Shown here: one piece after another, positions 18,089-27,479 of the stretch
Numbering within the stretch: the first letter of the stretch is position 1
Layout of the letters: each line of letters starts with the position of its first letter
Assembly: GCF_000948415.1 (NCBI RefSeq)
Contig: NZ_JYII01000021.1
Location: 310,001 to 374,000 of the forward strand
DNA from: Thalassospira sp. HJ
GTDB lineage: Bacteria; Pseudomonadota; Alphaproteobacteria; Rhodospirillales; Thalassospiraceae
DNA: 64,000 bases
Direction: 5' to 3'
Program-made: the position numbers and the translations under genes
Notes under the pieces: generated by a model
Told to the model about the DNA's origin: nothing
Databases searched by the model: none
What the model saw: only the letters and a program-made list of their open reading frames with translations

Positions 18089-18871
18089 TTATGCGCGCGA
18101 AATTTTGCACATTTCGACCAAAATATCGCGTGCGTCACCCGGAGTCATAATCGGTCGCGGGAAGTCGATTCTTAGCGGTGCGATATCAGAGGCATCAGAG
18201 GTCAGAACCATACCGTCGCAATCAATTGATTGCATCTGCCAACCCCCATTCGCATCGGCTTTGGTGTAATGGCCGACAATGTCACGCAGGGCATCAAGAT
18301 GATCGGCATTCATGTGCGAGACGATCCCGTCATGGCCTTCCGTCAATGCGGTAACATCAACCGGGATGAATTTGTCCCCTGACAAGCGGCGTTGTTTGCC
18401 AAATCCGCCCACCCAATAGATTGCCGCGACATTGATCCGGTAAAAGCCGAAATCGGCAAACCCGGCATATTGTGCGGCATCCGGATGGGCCTGCAAATAC
18501 CGCTGGCGAACCCGGTTCAGAACTTCGGGGGTGGTCACGCGGTTGGCTTCGCCAAACACAGTCAGTCGGGCGGTATCGGTCTGAATGGCGGCATCAGGTG
18601 CAGGTGATGTGATCAGGTCTGCCTCGGTCACAACAAGGGAAACACGGTTGTCTGCCATGATGTGGTGGGTGTGATCGGCAAGCTCGGAAATCAGCAGGAT
18701 CGGGCTGCCGTCGATGTCACAGGCCGGAACGACCATTGATGCCGTTGGCCAGCCGTCACCAAGCTGCTTGTGGTCATGGGCAATGGTCGCAAGCACACCG
18801 CGCGCAGCACGGCGCAACATCTGGCGCAGGGCGGATGAGGATGGAGCTGTTTCAGACATCGTTTGGGTCAT
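18089..18871 (-). CDS. HugZ-type FMN-binding split-barrel protein with DUF2470
   Basis: 260-residue protein of the pyridoxamine-phosphate-oxidase-like HugZ family. The N-terminal half (residues ~15-160) has the split-barrel pattern RRAARGVLATI, GWPTASMVVPACDIDGSPILLIS, and ADHTHHIMADNRVSLVV. The C-terminal domain starts near VSHMNADHLDALRDIV, the DUF2470 signature. Characterised relatives bind or degrade heme (HugZ, HutZ), so a heme-related or flavin role is possible; heme-ligand residues cannot be confirmed from the sequence alone. Start 18871 or 18859 (both ATG). It is upstream of pckA on the same strand but 220 bases away, so probably separate. Confidence 0.82.
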   Translation of the reverse strand: MTQTMSETAPSSSALRQMLRRAARGVLATIAHDHKQLGDGWPTASMVVPACDIDGSPILLISELADHTHHIMADNRVSLVVTEADLITSPAPDAAIQTDTARLTVFGEANRVTTPEVLNRVRQRYLQAHPDAAQYAGFADFGFYRINVAAIYWVGGFGKQRRLSGDKFIPVDVTALTEGHDGIVSHMNADHLDALRDIVGHYTKADANGGWQMQSIDCDGMVLTSDASDIAPLRIDFPRPIMTPGDARDILVEMCKISRA

Positions 18872-19262
18872 CCCTTGTGTTTCTCAAGAGATATCGCCAA
18901 CCGGCCTAGCTCGCAACCGAACGTCATTCAACTGTTTTCATACGTGCAAATTAAATGCATTTATTAACTCAAAGGTTGAAAATCAACGCGTCGTTCGTAC
19001 GTGTAAATGGCAGGTAGATTTTCAAAGATCACCCTGCATTGGGAAAAGTTACGAAATTTGCGTGAAGACGGTCTGGAACAGCGGTTCAACTGACCCCATA
19101 TCGAAAATTAAATGTTACTATATGATGGTATAGATTTCGGTTTCTGGAAATTCGCTTCGTGCCGTTTCACGGGTGTGTTCCATCAATACCCCAATAAAAA
19201 CAAAGCCTTTGGTCGAACGGGTTTTCCGGGGATGCCATCGCGAATGAGTAAGGGAAGCAATA
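18872..19262. other. Intergenic region upstream of the response regulator gene
   Basis: About 390 relatively AT-rich bases. Two near-repeats, TACGTGCAAAT (near 18941) and TACGTGTAAAT (near 19008), are noticeable. No gene is supported. It must hold the divergent promoters for the HugZ-type gene and the response regulator-kinase operon. Confidence 0.45.
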
Positions 19263-21503
19263 TTGGTAGAGCCGGCAAGAATTGAAACCTGGCCCTCCGA
19301 GGCAGGTTGCAGCATTGAAAATGAACCTCAAACAGAAGCAAAGTGGCGCATTCTGGTTGTCGATGATGACACGGATGTGCATGAGGCGACCGACTATGCG
19401 CTTTCACGTGTCAAGATCCTTGGACGGTCTCTTGAGCTGATCCATGCCTTCTCCGCCGGAGAGGCGCTGAAAATCCTCCGTGAGGAAGCCGACATTGCGG
19501 TAATCCTTCTGGATGTTGTGATGGAACGTCCCGATAGCGGGTTGCGGCTGGTCGGGGAAATCCGTGCCGAAGGGTATCGGGAACAGCGCATTATCCTGCG
19601 CACGGGCTATCCTGGCGATGCCCCGGAAAAGGAAGTCATCCGCGATTACGAAATAGACGACTACTGGTCAAAGGACGAGCTGACGCGAACCCGCCTCGTC
19701 ACGTCGCTTACCACAGCCATCAGATCGGTTGACTATATCCGGGCGCTCAAGGGAACGCGTGCCGGTTTGGAAATGGTGATCGAAGGCACGCAGTACCTTT
19801 ACAAGAACAAGAGCCTCGATCTGTTTGCTGAAGGTGTTCTGACCCAGCTTGCCGCGATTTTGCGTGTCAGTCCGGGGGGCGGAATCTGTGCGCTGGCCCA
19901 GCATCCAGACAAGGAAGATGAACTGATCGTTCTTTCAGGGATTGGTCGTTTTGCCCCGCATGTCGGCAGCAAGTTGTTCGAGGTCGATGATATCGACAAG
20001 GATCTGGTTTTCCAGAGCTTGAAAAATGATCAGGCACCGGTGGTTTCTGAAAATAAGGTAGTATTCAGCCATCAGAGCGAGACCGGCCGACGGTTGCTGA
20101 TCTATTTTGTGCACGAGCAGATCCTGAGCCGGCAGGACGTTGTTCTGACCGAGGTTTTCGTTACCAATCTTGCGATCTGTTTTGACAACCTTGCCCTGAT
20201 CACCGAACTGGGTGAACTGGCCTTTGTTGATCAGCGGGTTGGAATTCCCAACCAGAACGCCTTTGACCGTGAACTGATGAATATCACGCGCAGTGACAGC
20301 AATCATGCGCTGGTTGCCATGGTTGCGATCGAGGATGCCGCCGAACTTGTCGTCGCGTTTGGTGTAAATTACTTCGAAGAAATCATGAGTGCCGTTTATG
20401 AGCGCCTGCATGCTGTGGTGGGCGATAATGTGTTGGTGGCCCGGGTTGCGGAATACACACTGGGGCTCGTTGACAGCAGCGGCGAGTTTGAAGTTTCGAA
20501 CGCTGAGAAAATCTTTGAGGAACCCTTCGAAGTTGCGGGAAGTCAGTTGGTTGTACAGGCGACCATTGGTGTTGTGCGCGGCAATCCGTTGGGACGGCGT
20601 TCAAGTGATATCCAGCGCGCAGCGAGGCTTACGCTTCTAAAACAAAAACAGAAAGGTCCGGGCGGAACGGCCGAGTTCGAGCCATCCATGGCCGACGACG
20701 TACAGAATTCTTTACGTCTGATCGGAAAGTTGCGTCAGGCCGTTCAGGATCGGGTTTTGACCTTTGTTTTCCAGCCCAAGGTCCGATTGGCGACTGGGGA
20801 GGTTGTTGGTTCCGAAGTGCTGTGCCGCTGGATGGATGACGGCGAACCGGTTTCGCCCGGCCGGTTTATTCCGGTGGCAGAGCGGTCTGGATTGAGTGGT
20901 GAAATTACCTTCCAGTGCCTTGAGGCCGTCAGGGAAATGGACCGACGTTTGCAGCAGGAAAACCTTCCACCGCTTAAGGTGGCAGTGAACCTTGCCGCGA
21001 ACGATATCGCCGATATGGATTTTGTTGATCAGTTGCTTGCCGTTTGCCACCAACACGGACTTGGTCCGGAAACCGTCAGCTTTGAAATCACCGAGACCCA
21101 GCATTTTACCAATGACAGTGAAGCAACTGCCTGCGTGCAGAAACTGGCAAAGCATGGGTTTGAGCTTTGGCTTGATGATTTCGGCACGGGATATTCGTCC
21201 CTGACGCATCTCGATATCTTGCCGGTCGGTGGCATCAAGATCGACAAGTCCTTTATCAATGTCTTGTCAGAAGGCAGACGGCCTAGCCATGTGGCGGAAA
21301 CTGCGGCCGGCATTGCGCAAACCCTTGGCCTTGCGTCTGTCGCGGAGGGTATCGAAACCCGTGATCAACATACAATTTGTCAGGAACTTGGAATCGAGTT
21401 TGCCCAAGGGTTCCTTTATAGCCCGGGCCTAAGCCCCGAAAAATATGTCGAGTGGTTGAAAAACTGGAGCCTGAACGAGTGGGCGGATTATGGTCGAAAC
21501 TGA
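19263..21503 (+). CDS. Response regulator with DUF3369, degenerate GGDEF and EAL domains
   Basis: 746-residue cytoplasmic signalling protein. Domains: receiver (about 28-150) with acidic pocket VVDDDTD and phosphoacceptor Asp84 in ILLDVVM; DUF3369 (about 170-330), a GAF-like domain that usually follows such receivers; a GGDEF-like domain whose active-site motif is lost (ARVAEYTLGLV in its place); and an EAL domain (about 495-735) that keeps EVLCRW, NLAAND, EITET, LDDFGTGYSS, KIDKSF and AEGIET. It is predicted to hydrolyse c-di-GMP under control of phosphorylation by the kinase encoded next. Start TTG at 19263 with AAGGGAAG upstream. The stop overlaps the kinase gene by 14 bases, indicating coupled translation. 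Confidence 0.88.
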   Translation: MVEPARIETWPSEAGCSIENEPQTEAKWRILVVDDDTDVHEATDYALSRVKILGRSLELIHAFSAGEALKILREEADIAVILLDVVMERPDSGLRLVGEIRAEGYREQRIILRTGYPGDAPEKEVIRDYEIDDYWSKDELTRTRLVTSLTTAIRSVDYIRALKGTRAGLEMVIEGTQYLYKNKSLDLFAEGVLTQLAAILRVSPGGGICALAQHPDKEDELIVLSGIGRFAPHVGSKLFEVDDIDKDLVFQSLKNDQAPVVSENKVVFSHQSETGRRLLIYFVHEQILSRQDVVLTEVFVTNLAICFDNLALITELGELAFVDQRVGIPNQNAFDRELMNITRSDSNHALVAMVAIEDAAELVVAFGVNYFEEIMSAVYERLHAVVGDNVLVARVAEYTLGLVDSSGEFEVSNAEKIFEEPFEVAGSQLVVQATIGVVRGNPLGRRSSDIQRAARLTLLKQKQKGPGGTAEFEPSMADDVQNSLRLIGKLRQAVQDRVLTFVFQPKVRLATGEVVGSEVLCRWMDDGEPVSPGRFIPVAERSGLSGEITFQCLEAVREMDRRLQQENLPPLKVAVNLAANDIADMDFVDQLLAVCHQHGLGPETVSFEITETQHFTNDSEATACVQKLAKHGFELWLDDFGTGYSSLTHLDILPVGGIKIDKSFINVLSEGRRPSHVAETAAGIAQTLGLASVAEGIETRDQHTICQELGIEFAQGFLYSPGLSPEKYVEWLKNWSLNEWADYGRN

Positions 21504-23451
21504 ACCACAAACCTCAACCAACACAGAGGCCGCAATCCCGCTGATTGATGGACGGGAGTCGCGATGGTTTCAGAACGGCTATTTCTGGCGCGTTACCGGC
21601 ATTGTGGCACTGATCGGGATGTTGTTGTTTTCCGGCTTGATGGTGTTCTGGCCTACGGTTGAAGGCAGCAGGGAAGACGAACAGACCGTCCGACGTCTGG
21701 TTGTTGATGTTACGCACCGTTCTGCGGACATACAGCAATGGTATGAAACGGCCATTCAAACCGTGACTATGTCGATCTTGCATCCTGCAGTGCAAAACTT
21801 CCGATCCCGTCCGGACGAAGCGGTCGCTTATTTTCAAACGCTTGCCGCTGAGGTGCCGCGGTTCAGCCAACTCCGTATTGTATCGCCATCGGGAATAGAA
21901 GCCCTACGGGTTGATGCGCGCGGCGACGATATCATCATCATACCGGATGACGGATTACAGGACAAATCAGGTCGGTATTACGTCGAAGCAGCAAAATCAC
22001 TACGTCCCGGGCAGATCTATGTCAGCAAGCTCGACCTGAATGTTGAGAATGGCGAAATCGAAGTGCCGCACCGCCCGACGACAAGGATTGTGGCCCCGAT
22101 CATTGCGAACAATCAGGAAGTATCGGGCTATCTGATTGTCAATCTGGATATGGCGACGCCACTGACCGCATATGGCGTTGCGCCCGATGGCGTGATGCGT
22201 ACCGAACTGATTAATCATGAAGGGTACTGGTTGGCCGGGGCGGAAGATGACCGCAACTGGGGATTCATGCTTGAGCATAATGCCTCGGTCAAGCAGTCCG
22301 ACCCGGAGCTTTGGCAGCGCATTGCTGCAGTAGATCACCAGGGCGGCTTTGAGTTGGACGGGAAGATTTACGAAGTAGAAACAATTTCGGTTTCCCCGAT
22401 GCTAAACGCAATTTCTAGTGACGACGTGCATGCGGCCAGTACGCGGTTTCATCTGGTCGGGAGTGCCCTGTCCTATCAGCCGTGGGCTGGAAATATTGCG
22501 ATCAAGACAGTCTTTGTCGCCTTCATGGTGATGTTGATTTGTGGGTTATCGGGCGGGGTTGGCTACCTGATGCTCCGCCGCAGGCAGGCAGCACAGCTTC
22601 AGGTTCTTTTGACCAAGGATCTGTTGTTAAAAGGACGCATGGCATCCCTTGGTCGAATTGTTGCCGGGGTTTCACATGAAATGCGCTCCCCGCTTGGCAA
22701 TGCGCTTACGATCAGTACGACAATGTCTGAGGACCTTCAGGAATTGCAGCAACACCTTGCTAAGATCGATGAAGGCGATGAAGAACGCGTAGAGATAATT
22801 GCAGCTCTTTTGGAAGGGAACAGGATTCTACAAAAGAACATTCAACGTACCAGAGAACTTCTGAAGCACTTTAATCAGACAGCTACAGATCAAAGTGTGC
22901 ACACTCAACGTGTTTTCGATCTGGTCAAAGTCGTTACCGATCTGGCTGAAACCTTGCGCAACCAATTGGCAAAAACGGGCGTGGAGCTAAGCACAGCGTT
23001 GCCCGCGGAAGCGCGGATGAACAGCTTTAGCGATGCGGTGGATCAGGTAATCCTCAGTTTGATCATGAATGCCCATCAGCATGCCTTTGTTGGACGTGAA
23101 AAAGGCGCGATCAGTATTCGGGTCAGCGAGCGTGATGCGGACGAATACCAGATTGAAATTGCCGATGATGGCGTCGGGATTTCGCCAAAAAATCAGGAAA
23201 GGATTTTCGAACCGTTCTGGTCACTGGATGCGACCACTGGCGGCAGCGGACTTGGTCTGGCGATCACGATGAATGTCGTGCAGAACACACTAGGCGGTCA
23301 GATCAAGGTTTCATCAATACCCGGATCGGGGACGGTGTTCCGGATGTTCTTGCCAAAGGTTGCCCCGACACGGATGGGAAAACATGAAAGCCCGTTTGCG
23401 GTTGAAAGCCAGACGGCGCTGATGTCAGCAAATACGAGTGAATCGACCTGA
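21490..23451 (+). CDS. Membrane sensor histidine kinase (partner of the EAL response regulator)
   Basis: 653-residue kinase. Topology: transmembrane helix near residues 33-55 (TGIVALIGMLLFSGLMVFW), a large periplasmic Cache-like sensor (about 56-330), and a second helix near 335-358 (VFVAFMVMLICGLSGGVGYLM). There follow a coiled coil and a dimerisation/phosphotransfer helix with His396 in AGVSHEMRSPLGN, and an ATPase domain with IADDGVGIS, IFEPFWSLDATTGGSGLGLAI and a final GSGTVFRMFLP. The H-box form HEMRSPLGN belongs to kinases often paired with DUF3369 regulators. The gene overlaps the preceding regulator, so they form one two-component system whose output is probably c-di-GMP breakdown. 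Stimulus unknown. Confidence 0.9.
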   Translation: MVETEPQTSTNTEAAIPLIDGRESRWFQNGYFWRVTGIVALIGMLLFSGLMVFWPTVEGSREDEQTVRRLVVDVTHRSADIQQWYETAIQTVTMSILHPAVQNFRSRPDEAVAYFQTLAAEVPRFSQLRIVSPSGIEALRVDARGDDIIIIPDDGLQDKSGRYYVEAAKSLRPGQIYVSKLDLNVENGEIEVPHRPTTRIVAPIIANNQEVSGYLIVNLDMATPLTAYGVAPDGVMRTELINHEGYWLAGAEDDRNWGFMLEHNASVKQSDPELWQRIAAVDHQGGFELDGKIYEVETISVSPMLNAISSDDVHAASTRFHLVGSALSYQPWAGNIAIKTVFVAFMVMLICGLSGGVGYLMLRRRQAAQLQVLLTKDLLLKGRMASLGRIVAGVSHEMRSPLGNALTISTTMSEDLQELQQHLAKIDEGDEERVEIIAALLEGNRILQKNIQRTRELLKHFNQTATDQSVHTQRVFDLVKVVTDLAETLRNQLAKTGVELSTALPAEARMNSFSDAVDQVILSLIMNAHQHAFVGREKGAISIRVSERDADEYQIEIADDGVGISPKNQERIFEPFWSLDATTGGSGLGLAITMNVVQNTLGGQIKVSSIPGSGTVFRMFLPKVAPTRMGKHESPFAVESQTALMSANTSEST

Positions 23452-23462
23452 CACGGTGTTGA

Positions 23463-23693
23463 TCAGGAAACAGCGGCGTTTTTCTTGTGGTCGGCGCGGC
23501 GTTGCTTTGACTTGGTGATAACGCGCTTTTTGGTGCCGTCGCTCATGCCCATCCAGGCACCGATTTCATCGCCAGTGCGATAACATCCCATGCAATAGCC
23601 CGATTTCGGGTCGAGCACGCAGGTGCCAATGCAGGGGGATTTAACGGGCATGACGACGGGCCTGTAAGCGGGAATACAAGATTTCATCGCCAT
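23463..23693 (-). CDS. DUF1289 family small cysteine-rich protein
   Basis: Small protein with the DUF1289 signature SPCIGTCVLDPKSGYCMGCYRTGDEIGAWMGMSD: four cysteines (CxxxC and CxxC) that may bind a metal or iron-sulfur cluster. 76 residues from the ATG at 23693; many family members start at the internal ATG 23651 (MPVKSPC), which would give 62. A lysine- and arginine-rich tail follows. Function unknown. Convergent with the histidine kinase gene. Confidence 0.82.
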   Translation of the reverse strand: MAMKSCIPAYRPVVMPVKSPCIGTCVLDPKSGYCMGCYRTGDEIGAWMGMSDGTKKRVITKSKQRRADHKKNAAVS

Positions 23694-23787
23694 AAAAAGC
23701 AGTTTCGCACGCAGGGATCAAGGGGGGATGATCCCCACGCGCGAACCAAACCGGACATTGTTGGCTTTGATGGCCGGTTCAGGTGAT

Positions 23788-23985
23788 TTAAAGGCGGTCG
23801 AACCAGTCGCGGATCTGACGGTCGGCCTCTTCGCGTTCAACGCCATAGGCTTCCTGAATCAGTCCGACCAGCTTGTCGCGCTGTCCATCGACGGCATTGA
23901 CGTCATCATCGGTCAGGCGACCCCACTGGCTTTTGACGTCACCGCGCAGCTGTTTCCAGCGTCCTTCGATTTGGTCCCAATTCAT
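23788..23985 (-). CDS. CsbD family stress-associated small protein
   Basis: 65-residue CsbD-like protein; the family is induced by general stress in several bacteria and its biochemical role is unknown. Signature seen: MNWDQIEGRWKQLRGDVKSQWG followed by LTDDDVNAVDGQRDKLVGLIQ and a charged tail. Start ATG at 23985, with AGGAG close upstream. Divergent from the methyltransferase gene. Confidence 0.9.
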   Translation of the reverse strand: MNWDQIEGRWKQLRGDVKSQWGRLTDDDVNAVDGQRDKLVGLIQEAYGVEREEADRQIRDWFDRL

Positions 23986-24234
23986 GGCTTTCTCCTGCTT
24001 TGGTTGACGGTTGCTCGTGTTTCCGGCTTTGCGCCGTGTATGAGAGTCAACGATGTGGCGCGCATCTTGTTCCAAATCGGTTTTGGCGTTTGGGGGCAAA
24101 TTTCCGCGATCAACATTGCCCGTGGTGTGCTTGCCTTATCGCGCCCGGGCGGGTATAGCCCCATGCAGTTTGTTTTTTATGGAGTTGGTTTCGCACTGGC
24201 CGGAGTTCGGGTGTGGTGCGGCACGGAGGAAGAT

Positions 24235-24852
24235 ATGCGCGGCTATTTCGGGATTGGAATTGAAGGGGCAAGCAAGCCTTTGAATGTGGGCACCCTGTTT
24301 CGTTCTGCCCATGCCTTTGGCGCAAGCTTTGCGTTTACGGTGGATGCAGATTTCCGTGAGGAACGCTCCAACATCACCGACACATCGAAGTCGGGCGAAC
24401 AGATGCCCTACTACCACTTCCCGGATCACAAAAGCCTGCTTATGCCGCAAGGTTGCCGGATGGTTGGTGTTGAACTGACCCCGGATGCGATTGAACTGCC
24501 AAGCTTCAAGCATCCGTCACAGGCGGCCTATATCCTTGGTCCGGAACGCGGGAACCTGTCAGATGAAATGCAGGAACAGTGCGATTTCATCATCAAGATC
24601 CCGATGAGCTTCTGTGTGAATGTGGCAATTGCCGCCAATATCGTGATGTATGATCGCCTGATCAGCCTCGGCCGGTTTGCGCCGCGCCCGGTCCGTGCCG
24701 GTGCGCCGACCGAACCGAAACCCGAAGCACATTATGGCGGCTGGATTTCGCGTACGCGCGACAAACGCAAAGGCGATCCGGAACAATACCGTCAGGCCCC
24801 GCCGCCGGATTATTCGGTCATTGACGGGTCACTGGATGATGACGACGCCTGA
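24235..24852 (+). CDS. SpoU/TrmH family RNA 2'-O-methyltransferase
   Basis: 205-residue SPOUT-class methyltransferase of the SpoU type, expected to methylate a ribose 2'-OH in tRNA or rRNA using S-adenosylmethionine. Seen: motif 1 GIEGASKPLNVGTLFRSAHAFG (N and R conserved), motif 2 AYILGPERGNLSDEM, and motif 3 IPMSFCVNVAIAANIVMYDRL, the knotted SAM site. Start at ATG 24235, behind a very strong GGAGGAAG. The C-terminal 45 residues are charged and proline-rich. The substrate is not assignable from sequence. Confidence 0.9.
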   Translation: MRGYFGIGIEGASKPLNVGTLFRSAHAFGASFAFTVDADFREERSNITDTSKSGEQMPYYHFPDHKSLLMPQGCRMVGVELTPDAIELPSFKHPSQAAYILGPERGNLSDEMQEQCDFIIKIPMSFCVNVAIAANIVMYDRLISLGRFAPRPVRAGAPTEPKPEAHYGGWISRTRDKRKGDPEQYRQAPPPDYSVIDGSLDDDDA

Positions 24853-24889
24853 TTGCGACATCGTTCCAAGCTGATCGCAACAAAACCTG

Positions 24890-24935
24890 GGTAAAAAGAA
24901 GCAACGGCCGTTAGGGAGGAGCACGGCCGTTGCTG
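24890..24935 (-). terminator. Rho-independent terminator of trpEG
   Basis: AGCAACGGCCGT (24900-24911) pairs perfectly with ACGGCCGTTGCT (24923-24934) around an 11-base loop. On the minus strand TTCTTTTTACC follows, so it ends trpEG transcription; the plus-strand tail GTGTGTG is poor. Confidence 0.82.
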
Positions 24936-25013
24936 TGTGTGATCTGCGGGATTGCTGTGCCTTTGACAGGGGGGGCTTGGCACGCATCGCAGATCAGGGT
25001 GCAGTGATATCTA

Positions 25014-27278
25014 TCAGGCGGCCTTGCTGTCGTTTGCGGCCACGTCCTTGTTTGTGTTTGTCGTTTCGTCCTGTTCGTCGGTTTCTTCGTCGGGGCGGTT
25101 GCCATGCGGGTTGCGCAGAAGGTTGGCAATCATTCGCATGCCGACATCGCCCTGCAGGGTCAAAAGGCTTTCAGGGTGGAACTGCACGGCACTGATCGGC
25201 AGCGACTTGTGGCGGATGCCCATGATCACCCCGTCGTCACTGCGCGCCGTTACCTTGATATCGGCGGGCAGTTCAGCGGCCTTGGCAAACAGGGAATGAT
25301 AACGTCCGACAACGATGTCATCGGGCAGGCCATCAAACAGCGGATCAGTTGTATCGAGTTTCACCTTTGACGGTTTGCCATGCATCGGTGTGACAAGTTG
25401 GCCGAGTGACCCGCCAAAGAATTCGACAATCCCCTGTAGACCCAGACAAACCCCGAATACTGGCAAGCCTGCGGCAAGGGCGCGTTCGATGCTGTCACGC
25501 AGGTGATAGTCATCCGGGCGCCCCGGACCAGGCGACAGGAACACCAGATCGGGTTTGAAATCCTCAAACGCCTGATCGGGGAAGCCTGGACGCAGTGTGA
25601 GGGTTTCAGCCCCCGTGGCACGGATGTAGCTGGCAAGGTTTTGCACAAAGCTGTCTTCGTGATCGATCAGAAGCACGCGTTTGCCAATGCCCGAGCTTGC
25701 CGGATCAATGGCAACCTCGTCCTTGGCATCACGGGTGACGGCATCAATCATTGCGGAAGCCTTGAGCACGGTTTCGGCTTCTTCGGCATCAGATTCGCTA
25801 TCAAACAAAAGCGTCGCGCCAGCGCGGACTTCGGCGACACCCTGTTTGAGGCGCACGGTCCGAAGGGTCAGGCCGGTATTAAGATCACCATTGCACAGAA
25901 CAGCTCCGATCGCCCCGCCATACCATGCACGCGAACTGCGTTCGACGGCCTCGATATGTTTCATGGCAGCGCGTTTCGGCGCGCCGGTTACAGTCACGGC
26001 CCAGCAATGGGTCAGGAAGGCATCCAGCGCATCAAACCCGTCACGCAGACGGCCTTCGACATGGTCCACCGTGTGGATCAGGCGCGAATACATTTCGATC
26101 TGACGACGACCGAGAATGCGGATGCTGCCCGGTTTGCAAACGCGCGCCTTGTCGTTGCGATCAACATCGGTACACATGGTGAGTTCTGATTCTTCCTTGG
26201 CGGAATTGAGCAATGTGCGGATGTTTTCGGCATCCTCGATCGCATCACGGCCACGCGCGATGGTGCCGGAAATCGGGCAGGTTTCGATGCGTTGTCCTTT
26301 CACACGCACATACATTTCGGGTGATGCGCCAATAAGATGTTCGCCGTCCCCCAGATTGATCAAAAAGCCATACGGGGCCGGGTTGCGGCGTTTAAGTCGG
26401 CGGAAAATTTCCGATGGTTTGACATCGCACGCGGTGCGGAATACACGGCTGGGTACGACTTCAAACAGCTCGCCGCGGGCAAAGCGATGCTTGGCGTCAT
26501 CGACAATGGCGGCGTATTCGCCCTGCTTCATGTCGTTTTCGATCACCGCATTGTTGCCGCGTGATGGCGGGTGGGGTTGGGAAATGCGTTCCAGCCCGGC
26601 AGTGCTGCGGCCATCAGGGGCGATGAATTCATAATCGATCCGGGTTGCCACACGGGATGCATGGTCGACCGTTACCATCTGATCGGGCAGGAACAGGTGG
26701 ATGTCCTTGTGATCGACCGGGCGATCCTGGCGCAGGTTGATCTGTTCGAAATGAAGCGCGATGTCATAGCCAAATGCACCATAAAGCCCAAGGCGTTCAT
26801 CCCCCTTATGCCCGAACAGATCACGCAGTGCACGGACGACGGAAAACAGGCTGGGCTGCTGGCTGCGTTCTTCTTCGGGGAACCAGGAGGCCGGCTTTTT
26901 GACTACGCCATAAAGACCGTCTTCGCCATTGGTCAGGCTTTCGACATGCGGGTGATTTTCAAGGGCACCCGAAATGACATCAAGCAGGACCTGCCCGCGA
27001 TCATTGAGCGCATGAACAGCAAAGCCGCGTTCACGCCCGACGATTTCAAGTGGCGGAGCGTCAAAGCCCATATCCCAACGTGAATAGCGCCCCGGGAATT
27101 CATAGCTTGAAGACAGCAACACGCCCTTGGTGCCATCAAGGGCATCAATCAGGCCTTCGGTTGCGTTTTCATAAGCCACTTCGGTCATGCGGCGGATGAC
27201 GGCAACACCGCCATCGGTGGTGTAACGGTATTCGCTGCTTTCGGTCGAAGGGCCGGTCTGGGTGGTCGGGGTCGTCAC
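25014..27278 (-). CDS. trpE(G): Fused anthranilate synthase (TrpE-TrpG)
   Basis: 754-residue fusion that makes anthranilate from chorismate and glutamine, the first step of tryptophan synthesis. The N-terminal component I half has SSSYEFPGRYSRWDMGF, LIGASPEMYVR, CPISGTIARGRD, MCTDVDRNDKARVC and the chorismate-binding block ending in a GATLLFDSESDAEEAETV segment. The C-terminal glutamine amidotransferase half begins LLIDHEDSFVQNLA and contains LSPGPGRP, the nucleophile in FGVCLGLQG, and the catalytic His/Glu in VQFHPES. Start chosen at GTG 27278 with AGGAG at the right distance; the longer frame runs into the attenuator. The fused form and the Trp-codon leader upstream are known from rhizobia and relatives. 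A terminator follows. Confidence 0.96.
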   Translation of the reverse strand: MTTPTTQTGPSTESSEYRYTTDGGVAVIRRMTEVAYENATEGLIDALDGTKGVLLSSSYEFPGRYSRWDMGFDAPPLEIVGRERGFAVHALNDRGQVLLDVISGALENHPHVESLTNGEDGLYGVVKKPASWFPEEERSQQPSLFSVVRALRDLFGHKGDERLGLYGAFGYDIALHFEQINLRQDRPVDHKDIHLFLPDQMVTVDHASRVATRIDYEFIAPDGRSTAGLERISQPHPPSRGNNAVIENDMKQGEYAAIVDDAKHRFARGELFEVVPSRVFRTACDVKPSEIFRRLKRRNPAPYGFLINLGDGEHLIGASPEMYVRVKGQRIETCPISGTIARGRDAIEDAENIRTLLNSAKEESELTMCTDVDRNDKARVCKPGSIRILGRRQIEMYSRLIHTVDHVEGRLRDGFDALDAFLTHCWAVTVTGAPKRAAMKHIEAVERSSRAWYGGAIGAVLCNGDLNTGLTLRTVRLKQGVAEVRAGATLLFDSESDAEEAETVLKASAMIDAVTRDAKDEVAIDPASSGIGKRVLLIDHEDSFVQNLASYIRATGAETLTLRPGFPDQAFEDFKPDLVFLSPGPGRPDDYHLRDSIERALAAGLPVFGVCLGLQGIVEFFGGSLGQLVTPMHGKPSKVKLDTTDPLFDGLPDDIVVGRYHSLFAKAAELPADIKVTARSDDGVIMGIRHKSLPISAVQFHPESLLTLQGDVGMRMIANLLRNPHGNRPDEETDEQDETTNTNKDVAANDSKAA

Positions 27279-27344
27279 GTTTGTTACTCCTGAGTGGGCC
27301 TTACGCCGCAGGAGCCATGTGATCGTCAGAAAAGGAAAAAGGTC

Positions 27345-27379
27345 TGAAAACACAAAGCCGCCTGCAAGAATGAGGCGGC
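27345..27379 (-). terminator. Trp attenuator terminator
   Basis: On the minus strand GCCGCCT (27379-27373) and AGGCGGC (27363-27357) form a perfect 7-pair stem with a nine-base loop, followed by TTTGTGTTTTC. The left arm can pair alternatively with 27404-27410 (see the antiterminator). It lies between the leader peptide and trpEG. Confidence 0.85.
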
Positions 27380-27422
27380 CGGTATGTTTAGGGCATGAGT
27401 ATTGGCCGCCCGCTTAAGCGAG
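27374..27422 (-). promoter_or_regulatory. Trp attenuator: pause stem and antiterminator
   Basis: Minus-strand GGCGGCC (27410-27404) pairs perfectly with GGCCGCC (27380-27374), the antiterminator that excludes the terminator stem. The leader peptide end GCTCGC can instead pair with GCGGGC around TTAA, the expected pause (1:2) stem. If the ribosome stalls at the three Trp codons, the antiterminator forms and trpEG is transcribed; with ample charged tRNA-Trp the terminator forms. Confidence 0.8.
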
Positions 27423-27458
27423 CCACCACCAACGATTTGCAATAAGGGTCGGGTTCAT
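27414..27458 (-). CDS. trpL: trp leader peptide (three tandem Trp codons)
   Basis: 14-codon peptide MNPTLIANRWWWLA ending at TAA (27416-27414), upstream of the trpEG attenuator. Three consecutive TGG codons sit just before the stop, as in the rhizobial leader with its WWW run. An in-frame ATG at 27473 would give 19 residues. The Shine-Dalgarno is weak for both. Its role is to measure charged tRNA-Trp by ribosome stalling. Confidence 0.88.
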   Translation of the reverse strand: MNPTLIANRWWWLA

Positions 27459-27479
27459 GCCGTGTGTTTTCATGCCCCA

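Noticed and set aside
27279-27353. Extended start of trpEG (25 extra codons)
   Set aside because: The sequence is the T-rich tail of the attenuator and the spacer; the GTG at 27278 has a good Shine-Dalgarno.
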